From positions 19,664,688 through 19,728,687 of the forward strand of contig OZ059895.1 of NCBI GenBank assembly GCA_964057225.1: 64,000 nucleotides of DNA, given 5' to 3'. The stretch is from Auanema rhodensis. Lineage: Eukaryota; Nematoda; Chromadorea; Rhabditida; Rhabditidae. Position 1 is the first letter of the stretch. Each line of letters begins with the position of its first letter. The notes beneath the pieces are model-generated. The model did no database searches. It saw nothing but the letters and a program-made list of their open reading frames with translations, and had not been told where the DNA came from. A program made the position numbers and the translations under genes. Positions 35,701-48,906 of the stretch are shown here, one piece after another.

Positions 35701-38607
35701 AAATGTTTTTGGAAGCAATGTTGAGTGTACATGGAAACTCAACATACACTAATGCATCATTTTTTAAACGATCATAACTAATTTTTTTATTAAGCGTTTT
35801 TCAATGTAGTATAGTGCATTCGATGCGGATTTTTAAGCTGCGTCGATCTGTGTTATCAGATTTGCGCTAGCTTAAAAATGCACCGAGATATCAACTGATA
35901 TAAGTTCACACTTATATCCTCGATTTTCACCCTGAAGAATTAATTTTTTCGTTGAATAACATTGTCCATCGTCTTTGCCTTGAAAAAAGGAATCTAAAAA
36001 CATCTACTTTTTGATAAATTATTTTAAAATTTTTCGAAAAAATTTTTGTCAAAATGTTTTTGGAAGCAATGTTGAGTGTACATGGAAACTCAACATACAC
36101 TAATGCATCATTTTTCAAACGATCATAACTAATTTTTCTATAAAGCGTTTCTCAATGTAGTATAGTGCATTCGATGCGGATTTTTAAGCTGCGTCGATCT
36201 GTGTTATCAGATTTGCGCTAGCTTAAAAATGCACCGAGATATCAACTGATATAAGTTCACACTTATATCCTCGATTTTCACCCTGAAGAATTAATTTTTT
36301 CGTTGAGTAACATTGTCCATCGTCTTTGCCTTAAAAAAAGGAATCTAAAAACATCTACTTTTTGATAAATTATTTTAAAATTTTTCGAAAAAATTTTTGT
36401 CAAAATGTTTTTGGAAGCAATGTTGAGTGTACATGGAAACTCAACATACACTAATGCATCATTTTTTAAACGATCATAACTAATTTTTGTATTAAGCGTT
36501 TCTCAATGTAGTATAGTGCATTCGATGCGGATTTTTAAGCTGCGTCGATCTGTGTTATCAGATTTGCGCTAGCTTAAAAATGCACCGAGATATCAACTGA
36601 TATAAGTTCACACTTATATCCTCGATTTTCACCCTGAAGAATTAATTTTTTCGTTGAGTAACATTGTCCATCGTCTTTGCCTTAAAAAAAGGAATCTAAA
36701 AACATCTACTTTTTGATAAATTACTTTAAAATTTTTCGAAAAAATTTTTGTCAAAATGTTTTTGGAAGCAATGTTGAGTGTACATGGAAACTCAACATAC
36801 ACTAATGCATCATTTTTTAAACGATCATAACTAATTTTTGTATTAAGCGTTTCTCAATGTAGTATAGTGCATTCGATGCGGATTTTTAAGCTGCGTCGAT
36901 CTGTGTTATCAGATTTGCGCTAGCTTAAAAATGCACCGAGATATCAACTGATATAAGTTCACACTTATATCCTCGATTTTCACCCTGAAGAATTAATTTT
37001 TTCGTTGAGTAACATTGTCCATCGTCTTTGCCTTAAAAAAAGGAATCTAAAAACATCTACTTTTTGATAAATTACTTTAAAATTTTTCGAAAAAATTTTT
37101 GTCAAAATGTTTTTGGAAGCAATGTTGAGTGTACATGGAAACTCAACATACACTAATGCATCATTTTTTAAACGATCATAACTAATTTTTGTATTAAGCG
37201 TTTCTCAATGTAGTGTAGTGCATTCGATGCGGATTTTTAAGCTGCGTCGATCTGTGTTATCAGATTTGCGCTAGCTTAAAAATGCACCGAGATATCAACT
37301 GATATAAGTTCACACTTATATCCTCGATTTTCACCCTGAAGAATTAATTTTTTCGTTGAATAACATTGTCCATCGTCTTTGCCTTAAAAAAAGGAATCTA
37401 AAAACATCTACTTTTTGATAAATTATTTTAAAATTTTTCGAAAAAATTTTTGTCAAAATGTTTTTGGAAGCAATGTTGAGTGTACATGGAAACTCAACAT
37501 ACACTAATGCATCATTTTTCAAACGATCATAACTAATTTTTGTATTAAGCGTTTCTCAATGTAGTGTAGTGCATTCGATGCGGATTTTTAAGCTGCGTCG
37601 ATCTGTGTTATCAGATTTGCGCTAGCTTAAAAATGCACCGAGATATCAACTGATATAAGTTCACACTTATATCCTCGATTTTCACCCTGAAGAATTAATT
37701 TTTTCGTTGAATAACATTGTCCATCGTCTTTGCCTTAAAAAAAGGAATCTAAAAACATCTACTTTTTGATAAATTATTTTAAAATTTTTCGAAAAAATTT
37801 TTGTCAAAATGTTTTTGGAAGCAATGTTGAGTGTACATGGAAACTCAACATACACTAATGCATAATTTTTCAAACGATCATAACTAATTTTTGTATTAAG
37901 CGTTTCTCAATGTAGTATAGTGCATTCGATGCCGATTTTTAAGCTGCGTCGATCTGTGTTATCAGATTTGCGCTAGCTTAAAAATGCACCGAGATATCAA
38001 CTGATATAAGTTCACACTTATATCCTCGATTTTCAACCTGAAGAATTAATTTTTTCGTTGAGTAACATTGTCCATCGTCTTTGCCTTAAAAAAAGGAATC
38101 TAAAAACATCTACTTTTTGATAAATTATTTTAAAATTTTTCGAAAAAATTTTTGTCAAAATGTTTTTGGAAGCAATGTTGAGTGTACATGGAAACTCAAC
38201 ATACACTAATGCATCATTTTTCAAACGATCATAACTAATTTTTGTATTAAGCGTTTCTCAATGTAGTGTAGTGCATTCGATGCGGATTTTTAAGCTGCGT
38301 CGATCTGTGTTATCAGATTTGCGCTAGCTTAAAAATGCACCGAGATATCAACTGATATAAGTTCACACTTATATCCTCGATTTTCACCCTGAAGAATTAA
38401 TTTTTTCGTTGAATAACATTGTCCATCGTCTTTGCCTTAAAAAAAGGAATCTAAAAACATCTACTTTTTGATAAATTATTTTAAAATTTTTCGAAAAAAT
38501 TTTTGTCAAAATGTTTTTGGAAGCAATGTTGAGTGTACATGGAAACTCAACATACACTAATGCATCATTTTTCAAACGATCATAACTAATTTTTGTATTA
38601 AGCGTTT
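32738..38607 (+). repeat. Family A HOR copy 3 and extended A block
   Basis: Starts like copies 1 and 2 for three monomers (32,768, 33,119, 33,470), then follows the order seen at 5,864-8,671: ataattttt, cataactgat, ttattaag/gttttt, ccttgaaa, attacttt. A three-monomer unit (ataattttt, cataactgat, ttatt) is tandemly doubled at 33,821-34,873 and 34,874-35,926, and the attacttt monomer is doubled at 36,629 and 36,980. The monomer at 37,682 carries the rare gatgccg (37,933), also at 46,350 and 48,456. Private changes: gatctgggtt near 35,148 and ggaaaatcaac at 35,387. Confidence 0.85.
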
Positions 38608-38670
38608 CTCAATGTAGTGTAGTGCATTCGATGCGCTCAATGTAGTGTAGTGCATTCGATGCGCATTAGA
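38608..38670 (+). repeat. Rearrangement scar: 28-bp tandem duplication, filler and deletion
   Basis: The 28-bp segment starting ctcaatgtagtg and ending gatgcg occurs at 38,608-38,635 and again, unchanged, at 38,636-38,663. It is followed by cattaga (38,664-38,670), which is not part of the usual sequence here, and the monomer then resumes at gcttaaaaatgc. About 42 bp that normally lie between gatgcg and gcttaaaa are missing. The net change is minus 7, making the monomer at 38,384 344 bp long. The filler with its preceding gc gives gcattag, which matches the complement of ctaatgc elsewhere in the monomer, or it may derive from gcgctagc with two 2-bp insertions. This suggests error-prone end joining or a template switch. 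Family A lies to the left and family B to the right. Confidence 0.9.
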
Positions 38671-39649
38671 GCTTAAAAATGCACCGAGATATCAACTGAT
38701 ATAAGTTCACACTTATATCCTCGATTTTCACCCTGAAGAATTAATTTTTTCGTTGAATAACATTGTCCATCGTCTTTGCCTTGAAAAAAGGAATCTAAAA
38801 ACATCTACTTTTCGCTAAATTATATTGAAATTTTTCGAAAAAATTTTTGTCAAAATGTTTTTGGAAGCAATGTTGAGTGTACATGGAAACTCAACATACA
38901 CTAATGCATCATTTTTCAAACGATCATAACTAATTTTTCTATAAAGCGTTTCTCAATTTAGTATAGTGCATTCGATGCGGAATTTTAAGCTGCGTCGATC
39001 TGTGTTATCAGATTTGCGCTAGCTTAAAAATGCACCGAGATATCAACTGATATAAGTTCACACTTATATCCTCGATTTTCACCCTGAAGAATTAATTTTT
39101 TCGTTGAGTAACATTGTCCATCGTCTTTGCCTTAAAAAAAGGAATCTAAAAACATCTACTTTTTGATAAATTACTTTAAAATTTTTCGAAAAAATTTTTG
39201 TCAAAATGTTTTTGGAAGCAATGTTGAGTGTACATGGAAACTCAACATACACTAATGCATCATTTTTCAAACGATCATAACTAATTTTTGTATTAAGCGT
39301 TTCTCAATGTAGTGTAGTGCATTCGATGCGGATTTTTAAGCTGCGTCGATCTGTGTTATCAGATTTGCGCTAGCTTAAAAATGCACCGAGATATCAACTG
39401 ATATAAGTTCACACTTATATCCTCGATTTTCACCCTGAAGAATTAATTTTTTCGTTGAATAACATTGTCCATCGTCTTTGCCTTAAAAAAAGGAATCTAA
39501 AAACATCTACTTTTTGATAAATTATTTTAAAATTTTTCGAAAAAATTTTTGTCAAAATGTTTTTGGAAGCAATGTTGAGTGTACATGGAAACTCAACATA
39601 CACTAATGCATCATTTTTCAAACGATCATAACTAATTTTTTTATTAAGC
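38671..39649 (+). repeat. A/B alternation after the scar
   Basis: The first monomer after the scar (38,728) is family B (ccttgaaa, cgctaaattatattg, caatttag, ggaatttt). The next (39,079) is family A with gagtaac and attacttt, and 39,430 is A-like up to the conserved box before switching to ttattaag with caatttag near 39,641-39,662. These are chimeric boundary monomers; no unique DNA is present. Confidence 0.75.
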
Positions 39650-42600
39650 GTTTCTCAATTTAGTATAGTGCATTCGATGCGGAATTTTAAGCTGCGTCGA
39701 TCTGTGTTATCAGATTTGCGCTAGCTTAAAAATGCACCGAGATATCAACTGATATAAGTTCACACTTATACCCTCGATTTTCACCCTGAAGAATTGATTT
39801 TTTCGTTGAATCACATTGTCCATCGTCTTTGCCTTGAAAAAAGGAATCTAAAAACATCTACTTTTCGATAAATTATTTTAAAATGTTTCGAAAAAATTTT
39901 TGTCAAAATGTTTTTGGAAGCAATGTTGAGTGTACATGGAAACTCAACATACACTAATGCATCATTTTTCAAACGATCATAACTAATTTTTCTATAAAGC
40001 GTTTCTCAATGTAGTATAGTGCATTCGATGCGGATTTTTAAGCGGCGTCGATCTGTGTTATCAGATTTGCGCTAGCTTAAAAATGCACCGAGATATCAAC
40101 TGATATAAGTTCACACTTATATCCTCGATTTTCACCCTGAAGAATTAATTTTTTCGTTGAATAACATTGTCCATCGTCTTTGCCTTAAAAAAAGGAATCT
40201 AAAAACATCTACTTTTTGATAAATTATTTTAAAACTTTTCGAAAAAATTTTTGTCAAAATGTTTTTGGAAGCAATGTTGAGTGTACATGGAAACTCAACA
40301 TACACTAATGCATCATTTTTTAAACGATCATAACTAATTTTTTTATTAAGCGTTTTTCAATGTAGTATAGTGCATTCGATGCGGATTTTTAAGCTGCGTC
40401 GATCTGTGTTATCAGATTTGCGCTAGCTTAAAAATGCACCGAGATATCAACTGATATAAGTTCACACTTATATCCTCGATTTTCACCCTGAAGAATTAAT
40501 TTTTTCGTTGAATAACATTGTCCATCGTCTTTGCCTTGAAAAAAGGAATCTAAAAACATCTACTTTTCGCTAAATTATATTGAAATTTTTCGAAAAAATT
40601 TTTGTCAAAATGTTTTTGGAAGCAATGTTGAGTGTACATGGAAACTCAACATACACTAATGCATCATTTTTCAAACGATCATAACTAATTTTTCTATAAA
40701 GCGTTTCTCAATTTAGTATAGTGCATTCGATGCGGAATTTTAAGCTGCGTCGATCTGTGTTATCAGATTTGCGCTAGCTTAAAAATGCACCGAGATATCA
40801 ACTGATATAAGTTCACACTTATACCCTCGATTTTCACCCTGAAGAATTGATTTTTTCGTTGAATCACATTGTCCATCGTCTTTGCCTTGAAAAAAGGAAT
40901 CTAAAAACATCTACTTTTCGATAAATTATTTTAAAATGTTTCGAAAAAATTTTTGTCAAAATGTTTTTGGAAGCAATGTTGAGTGTACATGGAAACTCAA
41001 CATACACTAATGCATCATTTTTCAAACGATCATAACTAATTTTTCTATAAAGCGTTTCTCAATGTAGTATAGTGCATTCGATGCGGATTTTTAAGCGGCG
41101 TCGATCTGTGTTATCAGATTTGCGCTAGCTTAAAAATGCACCGAGATATCAACTGATATAAGTTCACACTTATATCCTCGATTTTCACCCTGAAGAATTA
41201 ATTTTTTCGTTGAATAACATTGTCCATCGTCTTTGCCTTAAAAAAAGGAATCTAAAAACATCTACTTTTTGATAAATTATTTTAAAATTTTTCGAAAAAA
41301 TTTTTGTCAAAATGTTTTTGGAAGCAATGTTGAGTGTACATGGAAACTCAACATACACTAATGCATCATTTTTTAAACGATCATAACTAATTTTTTTATT
41401 AAGCGTTTTTCAATGTAGTATAGTGCATTCGATGCGGATTTTTAAGCTGCGTCGATCTGTGTTATCAGATTTGCGCTAGCTTAAAAATGCACCGAGATAT
41501 CAACTGATATAAGTTCACACTTATATCCTCGATTTTCACCCTGAAGAATTAATTTTTTCGTTGAATAACATTGTCTATCGTCTTTGCCTTGAAAAAAGGA
41601 ATCTAAAAACATCTACTTTTCGCTAAATTATATTGAAATTTTTCGAAAAAATTTTTGTCAAAATGTTTTTGGAAGCAATGTTGAGTGTACATGGAAACTC
41701 AACATACACTAATGCATCATTTTTCAAACGATCATAACTAATTTTTCTATAAAGCGTTTCTCAATGTAGTATAGTGCATTCGATGCGGATTTTTAAGCGG
41801 CGTCGATCTGTGTTATCAGATTTGCGCTAGCTTAAAAATGCACCGAGATATCAACTGATATAAGTTCACACTTATATCCTCGATTTTCACCCTGAAGAAT
41901 TAATTTTTTCGTTGAATAACATTGTCCATCGTCTTTGCCTTAAAAAAAGGAATCTAAAAACATCTACTTTTTGATAAATTATTTTAAAATTTTTCGAAAA
42001 AATTTTTGTCAAAATGTTTTTGGAAGCAATGTTGAGTGTACATGGAAACTCAACATACACTAATGCATCATTTTTTAAACGATCATAACTAATTTTTTTA
42101 TTAAGCGTTTTTCAATGTAGTATAGTGCATTCGATGCGGATTTTTAAGCTGCGTCGATCTGTGTTATCAGATTTGCGCTAGCTTAAAAATGCACCGAGAT
42201 ATCAACTGATATAAGTTCACACTTACATCCTCGATTTTCACCCTGAAGAATTAATTTTTTCGTTGAATAACATTGTCCATCGTCTTTGCCTTGAAAAAAG
42301 GAATCTAAAAACATCTACTTTTCGCTAAATTATATTGAAATTTTTCGAAAAAATTTTTGTCAAAATGTTTTTGGAAGCAATGTTGAGTGTACATGGAAAC
42401 TCAACATACACTAATGCATCATTTTTCAAACGATCATAACTAATTTTTCTATAAAGCGTTTCTCAATTTAGTATAGTGCATTCGATGCGGAATTTTAAGC
42501 TGCGTCGATCTGTGTTATCAGATTTGCGCTAGCTTAAAAATGCACCGAGATATCAACTGATATAAGTTCACACTTATACCCTCGATTTTCACCCTGAAGA

Positions 42601-42790
42601 ATTGATTTTTTCGTTGAATCACATTGTCCATCGTCTTTGCCTTGAAAAAAGGAATCTAAAAACATCTACTTTTCGATAAATTATTTTAAAATGTTTCGAA
42701 AAAATTTTTGTCAAAATGTTTTTGGAAGCAATGTTGAGTGTACATGGAAACTCAACATACACTAATGCATCATTTTTCAAACGATCATAA
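39650..42790 (+). repeat. Family B 3-monomer HOR domain 1 (1,053-bp unit)
   Basis: Three monomer types alternate. Type a has ccttaaaa, gataaatt, tttttaaacg and ttattaag with gttttt. Type b has ccttgaaa, cgctaaattatattg, ctataaag, caatttag, ggaatttt and tataccc. Type c has gaattgat, gaatcac, cttttcgataaatt, aaatgtttcg and aagcggcg. Order: c 39,781; a 40,132; b 40,483; c 40,834; a 41,185; b/c fusion 41,536; a 41,887; b 42,238; c 42,589. The fusion has the left part of b and the right part of c, so one monomer of the triplet has been lost. This stretch matches 49,478-52,618 at a 9,828-bp offset for most of its length, including the fusion and acttacatcc (42,226/52,054). Confidence 0.85.
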
Positions 42791-43590
42791 CTAATTTTTG
42801 TATTAAGCGTTTCTCAATGTAGTGTAGTGCATTCGATGCGGATTTTTAAGCTGCGTCGATCTGTGTTATCAGATTTGCGCTAGCTTAAAAATGCACCGAG
42901 ATATCAACTGATATAAGTTCACACTTATATCCTCGATTTTCACCCTGAAGAATTAATTTTTTCGTTGAATAACATTGTCCATCGTCTTTGCCTTAAAAAA
43001 AGAAATCTAAAAACATCTACTTTTTGATAAATTATTTTAAAATTTTTCGAAAAAATTTTTGTCAAAATGTTTTTGGAAGCAATGTTGAGTGTACATGGAA
43101 ACTCAACATACACTAATGCATCATTTTTCAAACGATCATAACTAATTTTTGTATTAAGCGTTTCTCAATGTAGTGTAGTGCATTCGATGCGGATTTTTAA
43201 GCTGCGTCGATCTGTGTTATCAGATTTGCGCTAGCTTAAAAATGCACCGAGATATCAACTGATATAAGTTCACACTTATATCCTCGATTTTCACCCTGAA
43301 GAATTAATTTTTTCGTTGAATAACATTGTCCATCGTCTTTGCCTTAAAAAAAGGAATCTAAAAACATCTACTTTTTGATAAATTATTTTAAAATTTTTCG
43401 AAAAAATTTTTGTCAAAATGTTTTTGGAAGCAATGTTGAGTGTACATGGAAACTCAACATACACTAATGCATCATTTTTCAAACGATCATAACTAATTTT
43501 TCTATAAAGCGTTTCTCAATGTAGTATAGTGCATTCGATGCGGATTTTTAAGCTGCGTCGATCTGTGTTATCAGATTTGCGCTAGCTTAG
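42791..43590 (+). repeat. Family A spacer inside the B domain
   Basis: Monomers at 42,940 and 43,291 with gtattaag/gtgtag, preceded by a chimera that switches from aaatgtttcg to gtattaag. A private aaaagaaatct lies near 43,002. The change cttagaaatgc at 43,590 recurs at 48,855 and marks the left end of a block repeated at a 5,265-bp offset. Confidence 0.8.
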
Positions 43591-45950
43591 AAATGCACCG
43601 AGATATCAACTGATATAAGTTCACACTTATATCCTCGATTTTCACCCTGAAGAATTAATTTTTTCGTTGAGTAACATTGTCCATCGTCTTTGCCTTAAAA
43701 AAAGGAATCTAAAAACATCTACTTTTTGATAAATTATTTTAAAATTTTTCGAAAAAATTTTTGTCAAAATGTTTTTGGAAGCAATGTTGAGTGTACATGG
43801 AAACTCAACATACACTAATGCATCATTTTTTAAACGATCATAACTAATTTTTTTATTAAGCGTTTCTCAATGTAGTATAGTGCATTCGATGCGGATTTTT
43901 AAGCTGCGTCGATCTGTGTTATCAGCTTTGCGCTAGCTTAAAAATGCACCGAGATATCAACTGATATAAGTTCACACTTATATCCTCGATTTTCACCCTG
44001 AAGAATTAATTTTTTCGTTGAATAACATTGTCCATCGTCTTTGCCTTGAAAAAAGGAATCTAAAAACATCTACTTTTCGCTAAATTATATTGAAATTTTT
44101 CGAAAAAATTTTTGTCAAAATGTTTTTGGAAGCAATGTTGAGTGTACATGGAAACTCAACATACACTAATGCATCATTTTTCAAACGATCATAACTAATT
44201 TTTCTATAAAGCGTTTCTCAATTTAGTATAGTGCATTCGATGCGGAATTTTAAGCTGCGTCGATCTGTGTTATCAGATTTGCGCTAGCTTAAAAATGCAC
44301 CGAGATATCAACTGATATAAGTTCACACTTATACCCTCGATTTTCACCCTGAAGAATTGATTTTTTCGTTGAATCACATTGTCCATCGTCTTTGCCTTGA
44401 AAAAAGGAATCTAAAAACATCTACTTTTCGATAAATTATTTTAAAATGTTTCGAAAAAATTTTTGTCAAAATGTTTTTGGAAGCAATGTTGAGTGTACAT
44501 GGAAACTCAACATACACTAATGCATCATTTTTCAAACGATCATAACTAATTTTTCTATAAAGCGTTTCTCAATGTAGTATAGTGCATTCGATGCGGATTT
44601 TTAAGCGGCGTCGATCTGTGTTATCAGATTTGCGCTAGCTTAAAAATGCACCGAGATATCAACTGATATAAGTTCACACTTATATCCTCGATTTTCACCC
44701 TGAAGAATTAATTTTTTCGTTGAATAACATTGTCCATCGTCTTTGCCTTAAAAAAAGGAATCTAAAAACATCTACTTTTTGATAAATTATTTTAAAATTT
44801 TTCGAAAAAATTTTTGTCAAAATGTTTTTGGAAGCAATGTTGAGTGTACATGGAAACTCAACATACACTAATGCATCATTTTTTAAACGATCATAACTAA
44901 TTTTTTTATTAAGCGTTTTTCAATGTAGTATAGTGCATTCGATGCGGATTTTTAAGCTGCGTCGATCTGTGTTATCAGATTTGCGCTAGCTTAAAAATGC
45001 ACCGAGATATCAACTGATATAAGTTCACACTTATATCCTCGATTTTCACCCTGAAGAATTAATTTTTTCGTTGAATAACATTGTCCATCGTCTTTGCCTT
45101 GAAAAAAGGAATCTAAAAACATCTACTTTTCGCTAAATTATATTGAAATTTTTCGAAAAAATTTTTGTCAAAATGTTTTTGGAAGCAATGTTGAGTGTAC
45201 ATGGAAACTCAACATACACTAATGCATCATTTTTCAAACGATCATAACTAATTTTTCTATAAAGCGTTTCTCAATTTAGTATAGTGCATTCGATGCGGAA
45301 TTTTAAGCTGCGTCGATCTGTGTTATCAGATTTGCGCTAGCTTAAAAATGCACCGAGATATCAACTGATATAAGTTCACACTTATACCCTCGATTTTCAC
45401 CCTGAAGAATTGATTTTTTCGTTGAATCACATTGTCCATCGTCTTTGCCTTGAAAAAAGGAATCTAAAAACATCTACTTTTCGATAAATTATTTTAAAAT
45501 GTTTCGAAAAAATTTTTGTCAAAATGTTTTTGGAAGCAATGTTGAGTGTACATGGAAACTCAACATACACTAATGCATCATTTTTCAAACGATCATAACT
45601 AATTTTTCTATAAAGCGTTTCTCAATGTAGTATAGTGCATTCGATGCGGATTTTTAAGCGGCGTCGATCTGTGTTATCAGATTTGCGCTAGCTTAAAAAT
45701 GCACCGAGATATCAACTGATATAAGTTCACACTTATATCCTCGATTTTCACCCTGAAGAATTAATTTTTTCGTTGAATAACATTGTCCATCGTCTTTGCC
45801 TTAAAAAAAGGAATCTAAAAACATCTACTTTTTGATAAATTATTTTAAAATTTTTCGAAAAAATTTTTGTCAAAATGTTTTTGGAAGCAATGTTGAGTGT
45901 ACATGGAAACTCAACATACACTAATGCATCATTTTTCAAACGATCATAAC
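43591..45950 (+). repeat. Family B 3-monomer HOR domain 2
   Basis: A gagtaac/cagctttgcg monomer at 43,642 leads into b 43,993, c 44,344, a 44,695, b 45,046, c 45,397, and then an ordinary monomer at 45,748. The order from 43,590 matches 48,855 onward at an offset of 5,265 bp (15 periods) up to about the second c. Confidence 0.85.
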
Positions 45951-46449
45951 TAATTTTTGTATTAAGCGTTTCTCAATGTAGTGTAGTGCATTCGATGCGG
46001 ATTTTTAAGCTGCGTCGATCTGTGTTATCAGATTTGCGCTAGCTTAAAAATGCACCGAGATATCAACTGATATAAGTTCACACTTATATCCTCGATTTTC
46101 ACCCTGAAGAATTAATTTTTTCGTTGAATAACATTGTCCATCGTCTTTGCCTTAAAAAAAGGAATCTAAAAACATCTACTTTTTGATAAATTATTTTAAA
46201 ATTTTTCGAAAAAATTTTTGTCAAAATGTTTTTGGAAGCAATGTTGAGTGTACATGGAAACTCAACATACACTAATGCATAATTTTTCAAACGATCATAA
46301 CTAATTTTTGTATTAAGCGTTTCTCAATGTAGTATAGTGCATTCGATGCCGATTTTTAAGCTGCGTCGATCTGTGTTATCAGATTTGCGCTAGCTTAAAA
46401 ATGCACCGAGATATCAACTGATATAAGTTCACACTTATATCCTCGATTT
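45951..46449 (+). repeat. Family A spacer with gatgccg
   Basis: The tail of the monomer at 45,748 (gtattaag/gtgtag) and the ataattttt monomer at 46,099 carrying gatgccg at 46,350. The same pair is at 37,331-38,032, offset 8,417 bp, which equals 24 periods minus the 7-bp loss at the scar. The offset therefore confirms common origin and correct phasing. Confidence 0.8.
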
Positions 46450-48411
46450 TCACCCTGAAGAATTAATTTTTTCGTTGAATAACATTGTCCATCGTCTTTG
46501 CCTTGAAAAAAGGAATCTAAAAACATCTACTTTTCGCTAAATTATATTGAAATTTTTCGAAAAAATTTTTGTCAAAATGTTTTTGGAAGCAATGTTGAGT
46601 GTACATGGAAACTCAACATACACTAATGCATCATTTTTCAAACGATCATAACTAATTTTTCTATAAAGCGTTTCTCAATTTAGTATAGTGCATTCGATGC
46701 GGAATTTTAAGCTGCGTCGATCTGTGTTATCAGATTTGCGCTAGCTTAAAAATGCACCGAGATATCAACTGATATAAGTTCACACTTATACCCTCGATTT
46801 TCACCCTGAAGAATTGATTTTTTCGTTGAATCACATTGTCCATCGTCTTTGCCTTGAAAAAAGGAATCTAAAAACATCTACTTTTCGATAAATTATTTTA
46901 AAATGTTTCGAAAAAATTTTTGTCAAAATGTTTTTGGAAGCAATGTTGAGTGTACATGGAAACTCAACATACACTAATGCATCATTTTTCAAACGATCAT
47001 AACTAATTTTTCTATAAAGCGTTTCTCAATGTAGTATAGTGCATTCGATGCGGATTTTTAAGCGGCGTCGATCTGTGTTATCAGATTTGCGCTAGCTTAA
47101 AAATGCACCGAGATATCAACTGATATAAGTTCACACTTATATCCTCGATTTTCACCCTGAAGAATTAATTTTTTCGTTGAATAACATTGTCCATCGTCTT
47201 TGCCTTAAAAAAAGGAATCTAAAAACATCTACTTTTTGATAAATTATTTTAAAATTTTTCGAAAAAATTTTTGTCAAAATGTTTTTGGAAGCAATGTTGA
47301 GTGTACATGGAAACTCAACATACACTAATGCATCATTTTTTAAACGATCATAACTAATTTTTTTATTAAGCGTTTTTCAATGTAGTATAGTGCATTCGAT
47401 GCGGATTTTTAAGCTGCGTCGATCTGTGTTATCAGATTTGCGCTAGCTTAAAAATGCACCGAGATATCAACTGATATAAGTTCACACTTATATCCTCGAT
47501 TTTCACCCTGAAGAATTAATTTTTTCGTTGAATAACATTGTCCATCGTCTTTGCCTTGAAAAAAGGAATCTAAAAACATCTACTTTTCGCTAAATTATAT
47601 TGAAATTTTTCGAAAAAATTTTTGTCAAAATGTTTTTGGAAGCAATGTTGAGTGTACATGGAAACTCAACATACACTAATGCATCATTTTTCAAACGATC
47701 ATAACTAATTTTTCTATAAAGCGTTTCTCAATGTAGTATAGTGCATTCGATGCGGATTTTTAAGCGGCGTCGATCTGTGTTATCAGATTTGCGCTAGCTT
47801 AAAAATGCACCGAGATATCAACTGATATAAGTTCACACTTATATCCTCGATTTTCACCCTGAAGAATTAATTTTTTCGTTGAATAACATTGTCCATCGTC
47901 TTTGCCTTAAAAAAAGGAATCTAAAAACATCTACTTTTTGATAAATTATTTTAAAATTTTTCGAAAAAATTTTTGTCAAAATGTTTTTGGAAGCAATGTT
48001 GAGTGTACATGGAAACTCAACATACACTAATGCATCATTTTTTAAACGATCATAACTAATTTTTTTATTAAGCGTTTCTCAATGTAGTATAGTGCATTCG
48101 ATGCGGATTTTTAAGCGGCGTCGATCTGTGTTATCAGATTTGCGCTAGCTTAAAAATGCACCGAGATATCAACTGATATAAGTTCACACTTATATCCTCG
48201 ATTTTCACCCTGAAGAATTAATTTTTTCGTTGAATAACATTGTCCATCGTCTTTGCCTTAAAAAAAGGAATCTAAAAACATCTACTTTTTGATAAATTAT
48301 TTTAAAATTTTTCGAAAAAATTTTTGTCAAAATGTTTTTGGAAGCAATGTTGAGTGTACATGGAAACTCAACATACACTAATGCATCATTTTTTAAACGA
48401 TCATAACTAAT
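46450..48411 (+). repeat. Family B 3-monomer HOR domain 3
   Basis: Order: b 46,450; c 46,801; a 47,152; b/c fusion 47,503; a 47,854, whose tail carries aagcggcg and is thus an a/c chimera; a 48,205, which switches to gtattaag at about 48,416. The b/c fusion is the same type as at 41,536 and 51,364. Confidence 0.8.
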
Positions 48412-48906
48412 TTTTGTATTAAGCGTTTCTCAATGTAGTATAGTGCATTCGATGCCGATTTTTAAGCTGCGTCGATCTGTGTTATCAGATTTGCGCTAGC
48501 TTAAAAATGCACCGAGATATCAACTGATATAAGTTCACACTTATATCCTCGATTTTCAACCTGAAGAATTAATTTTTTCGTTGAATAACATTGTCCATCG
48601 TCTTTGCCTTGAAAAAAGGAATCTAAAAACATCTACTTTTTGCTAAATTATATTGAAATTTTTCGAAAAAATTTTTGTCAAAATGTTTTTGGAAGCAATG
48701 TTGAGTGTACATGGAAACTCAACATACACTAATGCATCATTTTTCAAACGATCATAACTAATTTTTCTATAAAGCGTTTCTCAATGTAGTATAGTGCATT
48801 CGATGCGGATTTTTAAGCTGCGTCGATCTGTGTTATCAGATTTGCGCTAGCTTAGAAATGCACCGAGATATCAACTGATATAAGTTCACACTTATATCCT
48901 CGATTT
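48412..48906 (+). repeat. Chimeric spacer with gatgccg and caacctg
   Basis: The tail of the monomer at 48,205 (gtattaag, gatgccg at 48,456, ttttcaacctg near 48,554) followed by the monomer at 48,556 (ccttgaaa, tttttgctaaattatattg, ctataaag, cttagaaatgc at 48,855). It combines markers of the 37.9 kb, 17.4 kb and 43.6 kb regions. Confidence 0.75.
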
